Source: Sulfuriflexus sp032250955 (GTDB lineage Bacteria; Pseudomonadota; Gammaproteobacteria; AKS1). Taken from it: a DNA stretch of 64,000 nt. The notes beneath the pieces were generated by a model. The model was not told the origin of the DNA and searched no databases. It saw only the letters and a program-made list of their open reading frames with translations. The stretch is taken from the NCBI RefSeq assembly GCF_032250955.1, contig NZ_JAVVES010000003.1:7043-71042 (forward strand). Direction: 5' to 3'. The first letter of the stretch is position 1, and every line of letters starts with the position of its first letter. Both the position numbers and the translations under genes were made by a program. Positions 42,026 through 52,205 of this stretch are shown here, in pieces.

Positions 42026-42544
42026 TTATTTTTTCTTTGCGGCCTTCTTTTTCGTGCCGGTCGGCGGCTTCATAGCAAAGGTTTCCGCCACCTGCCGCTC
42101 AATCTCGTCAAGATTGGGTATGATCGCCGTCTTGCCCGCAATGACAACATGACAGGCTACCGCGGGATGCATCTCACCAGGTTCCTCGACGACACTGATG
42201 GCAGACTGATCGATTTGCATCAATTGCGGAATAGTCCGGGTGGGTACGGCGATGAAAGGCACGCCCGGGACACCCGTTACGACGTTCAATACCGCCAGAC
42301 GCGTGCGTGACCCCGGCTCGGCATACTTGCCGCCAAACATTGTTTCAAAGGCAATCACCGGTACCGAGAGTCCACGCCAGGCGAGCATCCCCAATAACCA
42401 TTCCGGGCGGTTCCGCACGGCTGACGGCACTGCCGCCAGCTGACTAAAATCGATGATCTCGGCAATTGCCGTATTCGGCAATACCATCTGCTCATCGTTG
42501 AGCGGCACAATCTGGCTGGCGATGGTCGATGCGGCTTGTGTCAT
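42026..42544 (-). CDS. chpC: CheW-like adaptor, ChpC type
   Basis: CheW-domain adaptor of the Pil-Chp chemosensory system. The 172-residue protein has a single CheW domain (residues about 10-145; WLLGMLAWRGLSVPVIAFET is the core strand region) and a very basic C-terminal tail (TGTKKKAAKKK) that could contact membrane phospholipid or nucleic acid. In Pseudomonas aeruginosa ChpC is an accessory CheW after ChpB. AGGAG precedes the ATG. It is the last gene of the minus-strand cluster, 36 bases after chpB. Confidence 0.85.
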   Translation of the reverse strand: MTQAASTIASQIVPLNDEQMVLPNTAIAEIIDFSQLAAVPSAVRNRPEWLLGMLAWRGLSVPVIAFETMFGGKYAEPGSRTRLAVLNVVTGVPGVPFIAVPTRTIPQLMQIDQSAISVVEEPGEMHPAVACHVVIAGKTAIIPNLDEIERQVAETFAMKPPTGTKKKAAKKK

Positions 42545-42580
42545 GGTTTCACTCCTGTGTAGCGTTACCGCTATTCCTGT

Positions 42581-43801
42581 CTATCGGGTATGGGTTTCAA
42601 AATATGTCGTGAGATGCTCAGACAACAACTCTGGTTCCGCGCTGAAGCTGACGATACCGGCACGCCGGGTCGAGTCGGGCATGCTACTGACAACACAGGT
42701 AGCAGAATCCTGGGCCCAGACCTTGCCGCCACGCGACGCAATCAACTGTGCGCCACGTACCCCGTCATTACCCATGCCACTGAATACAATGGCGCTGGTA
42801 CGCGAACCATAACGTATCGATATATCCGTCATCACGGTATCAATTGATGGGGTATAGATACTCTTGAACTCCATCGCCTTTAAACGAATATAACCCTCGG
42901 CATCTATTGTTACCCGCTGTGTAGTCGGTGCAACCACAACTTCATTATGCCGCAACAAGTGGCCCTCGCTGGCCTGCACAACCTTGAAGTGCGAAACCTG
43001 GTCGAGCTGTTTCGCCAGCAGGGGAACAAAGTTGCTGCCGATATGCTGCGCCAGTACAAAGGCTACGGGTATATCGGCTTTTATTTCGGCAAGAAAGCGT
43101 TTGACCATTTGTGGGCCACCGATCGAGGCACCAATCACCCAGACATTACGGGCCGCAACACCGGCGGTGGAAATCAGTTTTGATACAGTCTTTTTCTCCG
43201 CATCAACTTCCAGGCTGGCCTGTAGCAACGCCTGCTTTTTGATCGACTCCAGATACTCGGCCTCGGCCAGGTATTCCGGTGTGATCTCCGCGGCGGGCAC
43301 TTCGTTCGGTTCCCGGGCAGGCGTTGTATCTGCTGCAGGATCGGCAGGCGCACTGTCGAGCGCGGTGAGCGCACCGGCATTTTTCCGGCTCTTGACCGAG
43401 ACCTGCTGGACGGCGGCTTCGACAACCTTTTCAACCGATTCGCCAACCATATCATTGAGTTTCCTGGCGAGGTTGCGCCCCCAGTCCCCACCAGGCTGTG
43501 CCGCACGCATGCGCGTTGAATTGGCCTCGTTAAACAGGGTCGGTAGCGGACTTTCGAGAAGCTCATCAAAAAAATCGAGATCGCGCTCGACATTATCGTC
43601 CAGGTCGACCAGCAGGACATCGGCATCATCGGCGTTTAAACGACGTATGCTTTCGGCACACAGCAACCGACTCTCAATCACTTGCATGCCACTGCCTTCG
43701 AGCAAGGTCTTGAGATTGGCGCGTTGGTTATCAGAATCGGACAGTAGAGCGACACGTAGCTGGCTGGTTTCGGCAACGGCTGTCATCTCAGCGTGACTCA
43801 T
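42581..43801 (-). CDS. chpB: CheB-type methylesterase ChpB
   Basis: Removes methyl groups from PilJ. At 406 residues it has an N-terminal receiver-like region (LRVALLSDSDNQRANL; the acceptor position reads LLVDLDDNVERD), a long acidic linker (about 110-215), and a C-terminal esterase domain. The catalytic triad is present: Ser in VIGASIGGPQ (about 224), His in LAQHIGSNF (about 250), and Asp in FSGMGNDGVRG (about 345). It overlaps chpA by 14 bases from the first ATG; an ATG at 43786 would avoid the overlap. Confidence 0.9.
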   Translation of the reverse strand: MSHAEMTAVAETSQLRVALLSDSDNQRANLKTLLEGSGMQVIESRLLCAESIRRLNADDADVLLVDLDDNVERDLDFFDELLESPLPTLFNEANSTRMRAAQPGGDWGRNLARKLNDMVGESVEKVVEAAVQQVSVKSRKNAGALTALDSAPADPAADTTPAREPNEVPAAEITPEYLAEAEYLESIKKQALLQASLEVDAEKKTVSKLISTAGVAARNVWVIGASIGGPQMVKRFLAEIKADIPVAFVLAQHIGSNFVPLLAKQLDQVSHFKVVQASEGHLLRHNEVVVAPTTQRVTIDAEGYIRLKAMEFKSIYTPSIDTVMTDISIRYGSRTSAIVFSGMGNDGVRGAQLIASRGGKVWAQDSATCVVSSMPDSTRRAGIVSFSAEPELLSEHLTTYFETHTR

Positions 43802-46800
43802 TCAGCGTCTCTTTAATGTTCTGCAACAAGTCGCTTTCCTGGAATGGCTTGCCCATATACTGATTGACACCGATGTCCATGGCCCGCTGGCGATGCTTGT
43901 CACCGGTACGCGAGGTGATCATGATAATCGGGATAGACTTCAGCTTCTCATCATTGCGGATATGCGTCGCCAGTTCATAACCATCCATACGCGGCATCTC
44001 GATATCGAGCAGGAAAATATCCGGTATCTGTTCCTGCAACACGGCTACCGCGTCGACGCCGTCTTTCGCCGTGATGACTTGCATATTATTACGCTCCAGC
44101 AAGCGTGTCGTAACCTTGCGTACGGTAATTGAGTCATCTACCACCATGACAGTAAGCGGGCGGTTTGCCGTCTTCGCGGCGGCAGCGACAGTCCGTTCTG
44201 CCTCGCTGGTCTCGCGCTCCAGGGCCGGGCGCGCCACGTCCATATAAACGAGTGACGCAATATCCAGGATCAGGGCGACGCGGCCGTCGGCAAGGATCGT
44301 CGCACCCGAAATGGACTGAACGGTGCTGATCTGCGGGCCAACCGGTTTCACCACGATTTCACGACTACCACGCAGGGCTTCCACCTGCAGGGCAATGCGA
44401 TGGTCGCCGGCACGCGCCAGTAGCACCGGCAACCTGCCTCCCGGCCCGGGCAACAGCGGCCGATTCAGGCCCAACTGTGTCCCCAGGTGCATGAAGCGGT
44501 AATCATGCCCGCCATAACTATAACGGGCATCATTGCTGGAATAGAATTTTTGCAGTTCTTCGTGGCTGACCCGGGCGACCCCTTCTACGGAGGACAGGGG
44601 TATCGCGTAGATATCTTCACCGACGTTCACCAGCAGGGCCTTGTTGACCGACAGCGTCAGCGGCAGGCGCACGGTAAAGCGACTACCCCGCCCCTTTGCG
44701 GTATCGATCTGCAGGCTGCCACCAAGTTGTTTGATCTCGCTGTTGACCACGTCCATGCCGACACCGCGACCGGATATCTGGGTAACCTTCTGCGCAGTAC
44801 TAAAACCGGATTCAAGGATAAAACGCACAACCTCCTTATCGGTGAGATCCGAGTCCTCTTTCATCAACCCGCGGTCCCTGGCCTTGTCACGGATCGCAGC
44901 CAGGTCAATACCCTTGCCGTCGTCGCTGAGGCGAATGACGACTTCGGTCCCTTCACGGCTGATGGCAATATGAATCGTGCCTGTTTCCGGCTTACCACTC
45001 TTCTTGCGCTGGGCCGGGGTTTCCATGCCGTGGTCAACGGCATTACGCAGCATATGCTCAAGGGGTGGCAGAACGCGGTCGAGGACGTTGCGGTCCAGTT
45101 CGCCTTCTTCACCCGTGACAACCAGGTTAACGTCTTTCTTGATCTCGTTACTGGTCTGGCGAACCAGGCGGCGCAGGCGCGGCAGATGCAGGCTGAACGG
45201 CACCATGCGCGTCCGCATGAGGCCTTCCTGCAACTCGGTGTTAATCCGTGACTGTTGCAGCAACAGGGTTTCGCTCTCACGGGTCTGGTTATCAAGCAGG
45301 CCCTGAATACTGTTCAGGTCGTTCAGCGACTCAAGCAGGGCCCGTGACAACTGCTGCATATTGGAGAAGCGGTCCATTTCCAGTGGATCGAAATCCTGAT
45401 CGTACTCCGCGCCCGATTCCTCGAAGCGGTACATGATCTGTGCTTCGGTTTCGATTTCGAAGCGACGCATCTGTTCACGCAAACGAGAGATGGTCTGTTC
45501 CATTTCCGTCAGGTTATAGCGGAAGGTGCCGACCTGTTGCTCGATACGGGAACGATAGATACTGACCTCACCGGCGAAGTTCACCAGTTCATCAAGCAAA
45601 TCGGCACGCACACGAACCTGTTCGTGTTGCATCCGGCCGCGTGCCTGCCGTTCAGGCGACTCTGCTGCAACGGCTGGTTGCTCCGGCAGCGGTGGCATAA
45701 TAACCACTTCTTCCTCTTCCGGCTCAACCGCGTCCGTGGCGGCTTCTGCGGCAATCGCATCGTTTACCACCTGCTCGTCATCAGGGACATCACCGGCGGC
45801 CTCGACCGCAGCCGTTGCCCCTTCGCTATCAACTGTTTCGGCAGGCGCGGTGGCTTCTGCCAGTTCATCAAGGCTTTTTCCTGCTGCCAGGGCCTCCAGC
45901 TTCGCGACGAGTGCGTCTTCCGCCGTCAGCGGCTGGTTATCCCGTACCTGTTCGAGCATCGTGACCAGCTCGTCATGTGCCTGCTGTACCAGGTCAAACA
46001 TCTTTTTCGAGACCTGTACGCGGCCCTCGGTAATGGCAATAATCATGGTCTCAAGACTGTGACTCAAATCGCCAATCGCACTGATGCCCGCCATGCGCGC
46101 ACCGCCCTTGAGGGTGTGAATCTCGCGCTGCAGCTGTTCTACAAGTTCCTTATCATCCTGCTGGTTTATCCAGTTCTGCAGGGTGACCTCGCTGGCGTCA
46201 AGTATCTCAACGCCTTCCTCGATAAAGATTTCCAGCAGTTCAGCATCGAAATCGTCATCGTCAGTGACCGCCGACTCGACCGTTGTTGGCGGGCTGAAGT
46301 GGGGCTCTTTGCCCCGTGCCGTTTGTCTGGCCGACGCTGTTGTACGGCGCTCAAGGTCCAGCTCCTGCTCGTAGAGTTCGTTGAGCTCGTCCAGCAAGGA
46401 TAGCTTGTAATCCGTGTCTGCCTCAGGGTCAGCCAGCTCACTTACGCGTTGTCGAACGACCCGCGAGAACCCGGTCATCGCGGCAATGGTGGCCTCGTCA
46501 ACACTACTGTTATTTCCCTGCAACAACTTGATATATTTTTCCAGCAGGTTGCTGACTTCGGCAATATCGGCAATACCGGCCATGTGTGCACTGCCATGCA
46601 GTGTATGCACGGCACGGGTGACTTCTTCGTTGATACGGCAATGCTCGCCCTGCCCCTGGCATTGCTCAACAAAGGCATCAATATCGCCCAGGTGACGTCT
46701 GGACTCCTTGGTAAATATTTCCAGCAACACCGGGTCAATGCCGCTGCTTTCTTGCCCGGCATCATCAGCGTCTTCAGTATCCTCGCTCTTGATTGCCTGG

Positions 46801-49163
46801 CTAGCGGCAACACTTTCCATGCTGGCGATAACGCCTGGTCCTTCACCTTCCGCGGGGACCTGCATATCGCCGGTCTCGACGCGTGGCAGGCTGCCACTCT
46901 TGCTCATCACGTTGGCGGCATTCTGCAGGCTGTCAACATCGGTCACCGGCGCCGCACCGCCTTTGAAATGCTCGACCAGTTCCGGCAGGGCCGCCAGACC
47001 CTTGTCGATCAGATCCAGGGCATCGGTACTTAGCGGGATTGTCTTGTCGATAATGCGGTTCAGCAGGTTTTCAAAGGCCCAGGCGAATTCCCCGATAGCC
47101 ATTGCGCCCACCATGCGACCACTCCCTTTCAGGGTGTGGAAGGAACGCCGAACCGTGGTCAGGGCCTCTTCATCATCCGGATTCTGTTTCCATTTCGGAA
47201 AGTACTCGTCCAGCGTGACCATTTCCTCGCCGGCCTCTTCGAGGAAGATCTCGATAATCTCATCATCGAGTTCGTCTTCTTCAAGACCGCCCGCCGGGGG
47301 CGGCGACGGCGCAGGCTCCGTTACCGGTGCGGCTGTTTCGGTAACTGCTTCGTCTTCGGGCTCGGCTTCCGCCGCGAGAGTGTCCGGGCTGATTATCTCA
47401 TCACCCTGTTCGTCAACGGCAGCAAGCCCGATGGGGTAACCCAGCTTACTGACCCGGTCGCGGGCGATCTCCAGAATCTCGTTACGATCGCTACGATTTT
47501 CTTCCAGCGCCTCGAGGTAATACTCGATACTGGTTATCGCATCGGCAAGGGTTTCGAGCGTGCCCTGATCCGGGATACTCTTCTTTTCGATAAGGTCGTT
47601 ACTGATATAATCATTGCAGGCTGAGAGCAACTCGGCAGCATCGTCAAGTGACAGCATCGACATGCTGCCACGAACCTGGCGATTCAGTTGCGGCACTTCC
47701 AGTAACAAGTCGTGTTCCCACGGCGACGTGATAAACGAAACGATGGCATCCTTGACCCGCGCCATATCCGTCTTCGCCTCGGCGATAACCGCCTTGAGCA
47801 GCTCCTGCTGATCGCTGTCCTGTAACAGTGTCGCACTGCCCTCTGTATCGCTCTCTTCGACTTCTTCGCCTTGCAGACGCTTGAGGCCTTGCAACACTGC
47901 ACTGCCCTGCGCCTCACCACCCGTGCCACCTTTTTTGAGTTCGTCGAGGCTTGATTCGATAAAGATAAAGCCGCTTGCCATTTCCATAAAGGTGGTTTCA
48001 TCGGGTGGCAACTTACCGGCGATCATGTCATTGACGATTGCCACCTGCTCAACCACGACGTTACGTTGCATGCCAAGGCCAAGCATGCCCAGTGTGTCTG
48101 CAACCTTTTTCAGGGCATCGGCAACGGCTTGCAAGCTTGTTATATCGCGCTGCTCTGAGCGCATAAACAGATCGATATCATCCCGGATGCGGGCGAGGTC
48201 TTCATGCACGACACTGGCAACGGTTTCGAGCACCTCGAGATTCACGCCACCGAGGCTGGCCTGTTCTGCTGTTTGTGTACCAGTGCCTGATAACAGATCA
48301 TCAAGCCGGAAGGTTTCACGTAGCGCCGTTACCGTTGGCCCCTGGCTGCTGGCGCTCGCCACATAAAAGAGCAGGTTCTTGACCAGATCAACCGGCTGCT
48401 CACTCGCAATAGCCGCTTCACCCTCGTCAATGATCCGTTTTATCTGGCGGTCAACCTGGCCGAGCAGAAGTTTGCTGGAAACACTGGCATCAAGCCCTTC
48501 GTCAATCAGGGCTTCAATCAAGCCTCCGGCGACCCAGAACAACTGGTTACCGGCGGGTTCACGCAGGGCGCCACGCAGCTCGCGAACCACGTCTGCCAGC
48601 TGCTGCAGTGCCTGGTCAACATTACGGTCACGGAACCAGCTAACCAGGCCCATCTGGTAACGGTGGCGCAGTTTTTTCGCCAGTGCAGAGGCGTCGTCAT
48701 CGACCGGGTTATTGCTTGCCGGTGTCGTGACGGAAAGGTCTGGAGAGAAAAATGCACCTTCCGAGAGCAGGCCCTGGCCACAGGTGGCGCGCATATCATT
48801 CAGCAGCGGCAGCAAGGCCACGGGCACATCCTTGTTACCGGCCTGCAGGTATTCCAGGTAATCCGGCAATTGCAGAATTGCGCGCATGAGGACTTCGTAG
48901 GCGTCTTCTTTCCTGGCGATGTTTTTGTCGATCAGGGCGCGCGCAATGTGCTCCATTTCCTCGGCAACCATAACCGCACCATACAACTCCACCATCTTCA
49001 GCGTGCCGTGCACCTGGTGAAGATGTGTCGCGCAGAACTGCAATTGAGTCTCGTCTTCAGGATTCTCGACATAGGCCTCAAGGGCCTGCCGTGCCTGATT
49101 CAGGGTTTCGTCAATCTCACCCTTGACCCAGTTCAGCGTACTGTAATCGTAGCTATCAGCCAT
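43788..49163 (-). CDS. chpA: Hybrid chemosensory histidine kinase ChpA
   Basis: Very large CheA-like kinase of the Pil-Chp system that controls type IV pili and twitching, and in Pseudomonas cAMP. The 1791 residues read: an Hpt-like N-terminal region (LHQVHGTLKMV, about 50); canonical Hpt domains at HTLKGSGRMVG (about 678), HTLHGSAHMAG (about 858) and HTLKGGARMAG (about 1018); dimerisation; HATPase (EHMLRNAVDHGME, about 1374; SGRGVGMDVV); CheW-like domain (about 1500-1620); receiver (VMVVDDSITVRKV...FLLDIEMPRMDG, about 1668-1788). Domains are joined by acidic Ala/Glu-rich linkers. Pseudomonas ChpA is larger with more phospho-acceptor sites, so this is a mid-sized member. Confidence 0.95.
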   Translation of the reverse strand: MADSYDYSTLNWVKGEIDETLNQARQALEAYVENPEDETQLQFCATHLHQVHGTLKMVELYGAVMVAEEMEHIARALIDKNIARKEDAYEVLMRAILQLPDYLEYLQAGNKDVPVALLPLLNDMRATCGQGLLSEGAFFSPDLSVTTPASNNPVDDDASALAKKLRHRYQMGLVSWFRDRNVDQALQQLADVVRELRGALREPAGNQLFWVAGGLIEALIDEGLDASVSSKLLLGQVDRQIKRIIDEGEAAIASEQPVDLVKNLLFYVASASSQGPTVTALRETFRLDDLLSGTGTQTAEQASLGGVNLEVLETVASVVHEDLARIRDDIDLFMRSEQRDITSLQAVADALKKVADTLGMLGLGMQRNVVVEQVAIVNDMIAGKLPPDETTFMEMASGFIFIESSLDELKKGGTGGEAQGSAVLQGLKRLQGEEVEESDTEGSATLLQDSDQQELLKAVIAEAKTDMARVKDAIVSFITSPWEHDLLLEVPQLNRQVRGSMSMLSLDDAAELLSACNDYISNDLIEKKSIPDQGTLETLADAITSIEYYLEALEENRSDRNEILEIARDRVSKLGYPIGLAAVDEQGDEIISPDTLAAEAEPEDEAVTETAAPVTEPAPSPPPAGGLEEDELDDEIIEIFLEEAGEEMVTLDEYFPKWKQNPDDEEALTTVRRSFHTLKGSGRMVGAMAIGEFAWAFENLLNRIIDKTIPLSTDALDLIDKGLAALPELVEHFKGGAAPVTDVDSLQNAANVMSKSGSLPRVETGDMQVPAEGEGPGVIASMESVAASQAIKSEDTEDADDAGQESSGIDPVLLEIFTKESRRHLGDIDAFVEQCQGQGEHCRINEEVTRAVHTLHGSAHMAGIADIAEVSNLLEKYIKLLQGNNSSVDEATIAAMTGFSRVVRQRVSELADPEADTDYKLSLLDELNELYEQELDLERRTTASARQTARGKEPHFSPPTTVESAVTDDDDFDAELLEIFIEEGVEILDASEVTLQNWINQQDDKELVEQLQREIHTLKGGARMAGISAIGDLSHSLETMIIAITEGRVQVSKKMFDLVQQAHDELVTMLEQVRDNQPLTAEDALVAKLEALAAGKSLDELAEATAPAETVDSEGATAAVEAAGDVPDDEQVVNDAIAAEAATDAVEPEEEEVVIMPPLPEQPAVAAESPERQARGRMQHEQVRVRADLLDELVNFAGEVSIYRSRIEQQVGTFRYNLTEMEQTISRLREQMRRFEIETEAQIMYRFEESGAEYDQDFDPLEMDRFSNMQQLSRALLESLNDLNSIQGLLDNQTRESETLLLQQSRINTELQEGLMRTRMVPFSLHLPRLRRLVRQTSNEIKKDVNLVVTGEEGELDRNVLDRVLPPLEHMLRNAVDHGMETPAQRKKSGKPETGTIHIAISREGTEVVIRLSDDGKGIDLAAIRDKARDRGLMKEDSDLTDKEVVRFILESGFSTAQKVTQISGRGVGMDVVNSEIKQLGGSLQIDTAKGRGSRFTVRLPLTLSVNKALLVNVGEDIYAIPLSSVEGVARVSHEELQKFYSSNDARYSYGGHDYRFMHLGTQLGLNRPLLPGPGGRLPVLLARAGDHRIALQVEALRGSREIVVKPVGPQISTVQSISGATILADGRVALILDIASLVYMDVARPALERETSEAERTVAAAAKTANRPLTVMVVDDSITVRKVTTRLLERNNMQVITAKDGVDAVAVLQEQIPDIFLLDIEMPRMDGYELATHIRNDEKLKSIPIIMITSRTGDKHRQRAMDIGVNQYMGKPFQESDLLQNIKETLNESR

Positions 49164-49184
49164 ATATTTTCCCGCGCCCTCTGC

Positions 49185-50057
49185 TTATGCCGATGGTAGT
49201 CGGCGGAAGGCCAGCGTATCGTTAAATTCAATCTTCTCGATTATTGGCGGTTGCCAACCGAGGATTTCTCCCGCACCGAGTATCAGTACCCCACCTGGCA
49301 GCAAGTGCTCGACCAGGTTGTTCAGAATCTCAATGCGCCGTTTACGGTCAAAATAGATCAACATGTTCTGGCAAATGATAAGGTGCACCTTGCCGATCGG
49401 CACATGCTCCATTTCCAGCACATTCAACTGCGCAAAACAAACCCGTTTACGCAATGCCTCGTTCACTTCAAAATGCGTATCACTGACGCGTCTGAAATAC
49501 TTGCCGCGCAAAACCGCATCCACATCCCGTAGCTTGCGACTGTGATAAACACCCTTGCGCCCTGTTGCGAGTGAGGCGAGGCTGATATCCGATGCCGTTA
49601 TCCCGAAGTAATACTGGCAGTAATCCGTTTCCCTGAAGTGATCCAGTACCATCGCCAGTGTATAAGGCTCTTCACCTGTAGAGCAGCCGACACTCCAGCA
49701 CTGAATCGTCCCCGGCGGTTCGTCCTCTGACATCCATTGCGGCAAGACCAGTTCACGCAGCATTTCGACCGACGCCATGTGCCGGAAAAAACGCGTTTCA
49801 TGTACCGTCAGCCGGTCAACCAGCGTCGCCCATTCGATCGCGCCCTCGCAGCCATTGAGGACGTGTTCGTAATAGAGCTGGTAATCGGTAAAACCGATCT
49901 CGCGCATGCGAATACCCAGGCTGGTGGTCAAAAATGAACGCCGTTCATTTGGCAAAATCATGCCAGTGCGATCTTCCAGCAGTGTCTTCCACTGCAGGTA
50001 AAGCGCATCATCCATGTTGGACATGGAATCAAGACCTGACCAGGCTGCAATCGCCAT
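49185..50057 (-). CDS. pilK: CheR-type methyltransferase PilK
   Basis: SAM-dependent methyltransferase for glutamates of the PilJ chemoreceptor. The 290-residue protein has the CheR N-terminal helical domain (LYLQWKTLLEDRTGMILPNE) and a catalytic domain with the SAM motif IQCWSVGCSTGEEPYTLAMV (about 140-160), FDRKRRIEILNNLVEHLLPG and the IICQNMLIYFD segment. An AGGA site 10 bases before the ATG at 50057 supports that start. It lies between pilJ and chpA, as in Pseudomonas. Confidence 0.92.
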   Translation of the reverse strand: MAIAAWSGLDSMSNMDDALYLQWKTLLEDRTGMILPNERRSFLTTSLGIRMREIGFTDYQLYYEHVLNGCEGAIEWATLVDRLTVHETRFFRHMASVEMLRELVLPQWMSEDEPPGTIQCWSVGCSTGEEPYTLAMVLDHFRETDYCQYYFGITASDISLASLATGRKGVYHSRKLRDVDAVLRGKYFRRVSDTHFEVNEALRKRVCFAQLNVLEMEHVPIGKVHLIICQNMLIYFDRKRRIEILNNLVEHLLPGGVLILGAGEILGWQPPIIEKIEFNDTLAFRRLPSA

Positions 50058-50098
50058 GCTTGCTCTATCCTGTTGTTACAGTCCGCGAACCCGTGTCC

Positions 50099-52126
50099 TT
50101 ATTCCGGCAATTTGAAGCCGGATACCGAACGGCGCAATTCATTCGCCAACTCGGCCAGGTTACCAATCGAGGTGGCTGTCTCATTGGTCCCGGCGGATGT
50201 CTGCGTGGTAATTTCCTGAATCACATTCATGGTCTCGGAAATGCTCGTTGCGGCACTGGACTGTTGATGGGCGGTGCCGGAAATATTATTAATCAGCTCA
50301 GCAAGCTGGCCGGACACGCTCTCGATTTGCTCCAGGGCCTGACCCGCGTCCTCGGCCAGCTTCGCACCGGAAACCACATTGGCGGTACTTTGTTCCATGG
50401 AGATAACCGCTTCGTTGGTATCGGTCTGAATGGTTTTCACCAGTGCTTCGATCTGCTTGGTAGCGTTCGATGAACGTTCAGCGAGTCGCTGCACTTCGTC
50501 GGCAACCACCGCGAAACCACGACCCTGTTCGCCGGCCATGGCGGCCTGGATTGCGGCATTCAGGGCGAGGATGTTGGTCTGGTCGGCAATGTCGTTAATC
50601 AGTTCAACGATATCACCGATTTCCTGTGAGCTTTCACCAAGACGCTTGATGCGTTTCGAGGTCTCCTGGATCTGCTCACGAATCGTATCCATACCGCGGA
50701 TATTATCCTGCACCGTGGTGGCACCCTTACGCGCGGTATCCACTGAGCGGCGCGCCACTTCAGCTGACTCGGCGGCGTTTCGGGAAACGTCTTCAATCGA
50801 CACGGCCATCTCATTAATCGCGGTGCTGGCACCGGTAATCTGCTGGGCCTGGTGATCAGACGCCTCGGCCAGGTGCATGGCGGTGGCCTGCGTTTCCTGG
50901 GAAGCCGACGATACCTGCACGGAGGCCTCGTTAATCGATGTGACCAGGTTGCGCAAGGCGTCGGTGGTGTAGTTCACCGAGTCGGCGATAGCACCGGTAA
51001 TGTCTTCGGTCACTGTCGCCTGCACCGTCAGGTCACCATCCGCGAGGTCCGCCATTTCGTTCAGCAGACGCATAATCGCCTCCTGGTTACGCTTGGTGGT
51101 GGCTTCCGCTACCGCCTGGCGTTTTTTCGCATCCTGCGTATAGAAGAAGACAAACAGGCCGGACAATACCAGGGTGAGAATACCGAACAGGCCACCGGCA
51201 ATTGGCGCAATACGGTTACCGATATAGGTATTGTAGTCATCGATCAGGGTGGTCAGGTTGGCGAGCAAGACCCCCGATCTTAACGAGGCCTGTTCAGCCG
51301 CATCGTGAACGAGGAACAACTCCGGCGAGGCTTCCAGCACCGTACCCACCAGGTCGGTGACAGTCTTCAGAACGTCACCGACTTCGGTCAGTTTGTCGCG
51401 GGCATCCGGGTCACTGACCTCGGTAATGCGCAAGCGGCGGTCGCCCTTCAACATGCCGCGGTGCACGCGCCCGAACAGGGCGGTGTCGCGACCAAAACGG
51501 TCGGCGGCGGTGGCGGCGCCCTGGCCCCCCTGAATCACGCGGGTGACGTTATTGGCAATACGCTGGGTCAACATGAGCTGGCGGCTGGCAATATAGATTT
51601 GCTGTGGCGCGGCACCCGTCTCAATCAGGATCCCCACCACCTCATCCGACAAGGCCAGCAGGTTTGGAATGTTATCGGAAATCGCCTGCACCGACTGACC
51701 CAGTGACAGGATCGCGTCCTTACGTTCCAGGATGGCGTCGATGTTATTGCGGTATTTAGACCAGGTGTTGCCGACGGCATTCAGTTGTACGCTGACGTCT
51801 TCGGGTGATTTGGCAAAACCACTGGCCGCGTCGCCCTGATCGAGGGCATTGAAGCTGCTTTCAAATTGATTACGCAAGGTCTGCAGCCGGGCAAAGGAGT
51901 TTTCGTTACCCTGCGAGGCCTCGATAGCGAAACGCGACATGGTCTGCGAAAGCACCCGCTGTTCACCGGCGTTTGTCAGGTACCTGGCGTCATAACTGGT
52001 CCTGGTGGTGTTATAACCAAGGAAGACAGCCATTGCCACGAACGAGATGCCAATCCCGACCGCGAGCGCGGTTAGCTTGTACTCCTTCAGCTTGCTGAGA
52101 TCCAATACGTTCTTGACGTTCTTCAT
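50099..52126 (-). CDS. pilJ: Type IV pilus methyl-accepting chemoreceptor PilJ
   Basis: Inner-membrane receptor of the Pil-Chp system. The 675 residues include TM1 (LTALAVGIGISFVAMAVFLG, about 16-35), a periplasmic region with two PilJ-type helical modules (about 40-295; QRVLSQTMSRFAIEAS and MLTQRIANNVTRV), TM2 (about 300-325), HAMP, and the cytoplasmic MCP signalling hairpin with ALNAAIQAAMAGEQGRGFAV. The MCP tip reads MAGEQGRGF rather than the strict RAGEQGRGF, a small PilJ-like deviation. AGGAG precedes the ATG. Confidence 0.94.
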   Translation of the reverse strand: MKNVKNVLDLSKLKEYKLTALAVGIGISFVAMAVFLGYNTTRTSYDARYLTNAGEQRVLSQTMSRFAIEASQGNENSFARLQTLRNQFESSFNALDQGDAASGFAKSPEDVSVQLNAVGNTWSKYRNNIDAILERKDAILSLGQSVQAISDNIPNLLALSDEVVGILIETGAAPQQIYIASRQLMLTQRIANNVTRVIQGGQGAATAADRFGRDTALFGRVHRGMLKGDRRLRITEVSDPDARDKLTEVGDVLKTVTDLVGTVLEASPELFLVHDAAEQASLRSGVLLANLTTLIDDYNTYIGNRIAPIAGGLFGILTLVLSGLFVFFYTQDAKKRQAVAEATTKRNQEAIMRLLNEMADLADGDLTVQATVTEDITGAIADSVNYTTDALRNLVTSINEASVQVSSASQETQATAMHLAEASDHQAQQITGASTAINEMAVSIEDVSRNAAESAEVARRSVDTARKGATTVQDNIRGMDTIREQIQETSKRIKRLGESSQEIGDIVELINDIADQTNILALNAAIQAAMAGEQGRGFAVVADEVQRLAERSSNATKQIEALVKTIQTDTNEAVISMEQSTANVVSGAKLAEDAGQALEQIESVSGQLAELINNISGTAHQQSSAATSISETMNVIQEITTQTSAGTNETATSIGNLAELANELRRSVSGFKLPE

Positions 52127-52205
52127 TTTATTCTCTCCTGAACTCCGGTAACCGCTTTGTTATTGTCGGCCCACATGCTTGATGCCGACCTGCAGTCCAT
52201 TTGGC

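Noticed and set aside
44487..45251. Open frame of 254 codons antisense to chpA
   Set aside because: Lies wholly inside the kinase core of chpA, whose motifs are intact; translation has no domain character.
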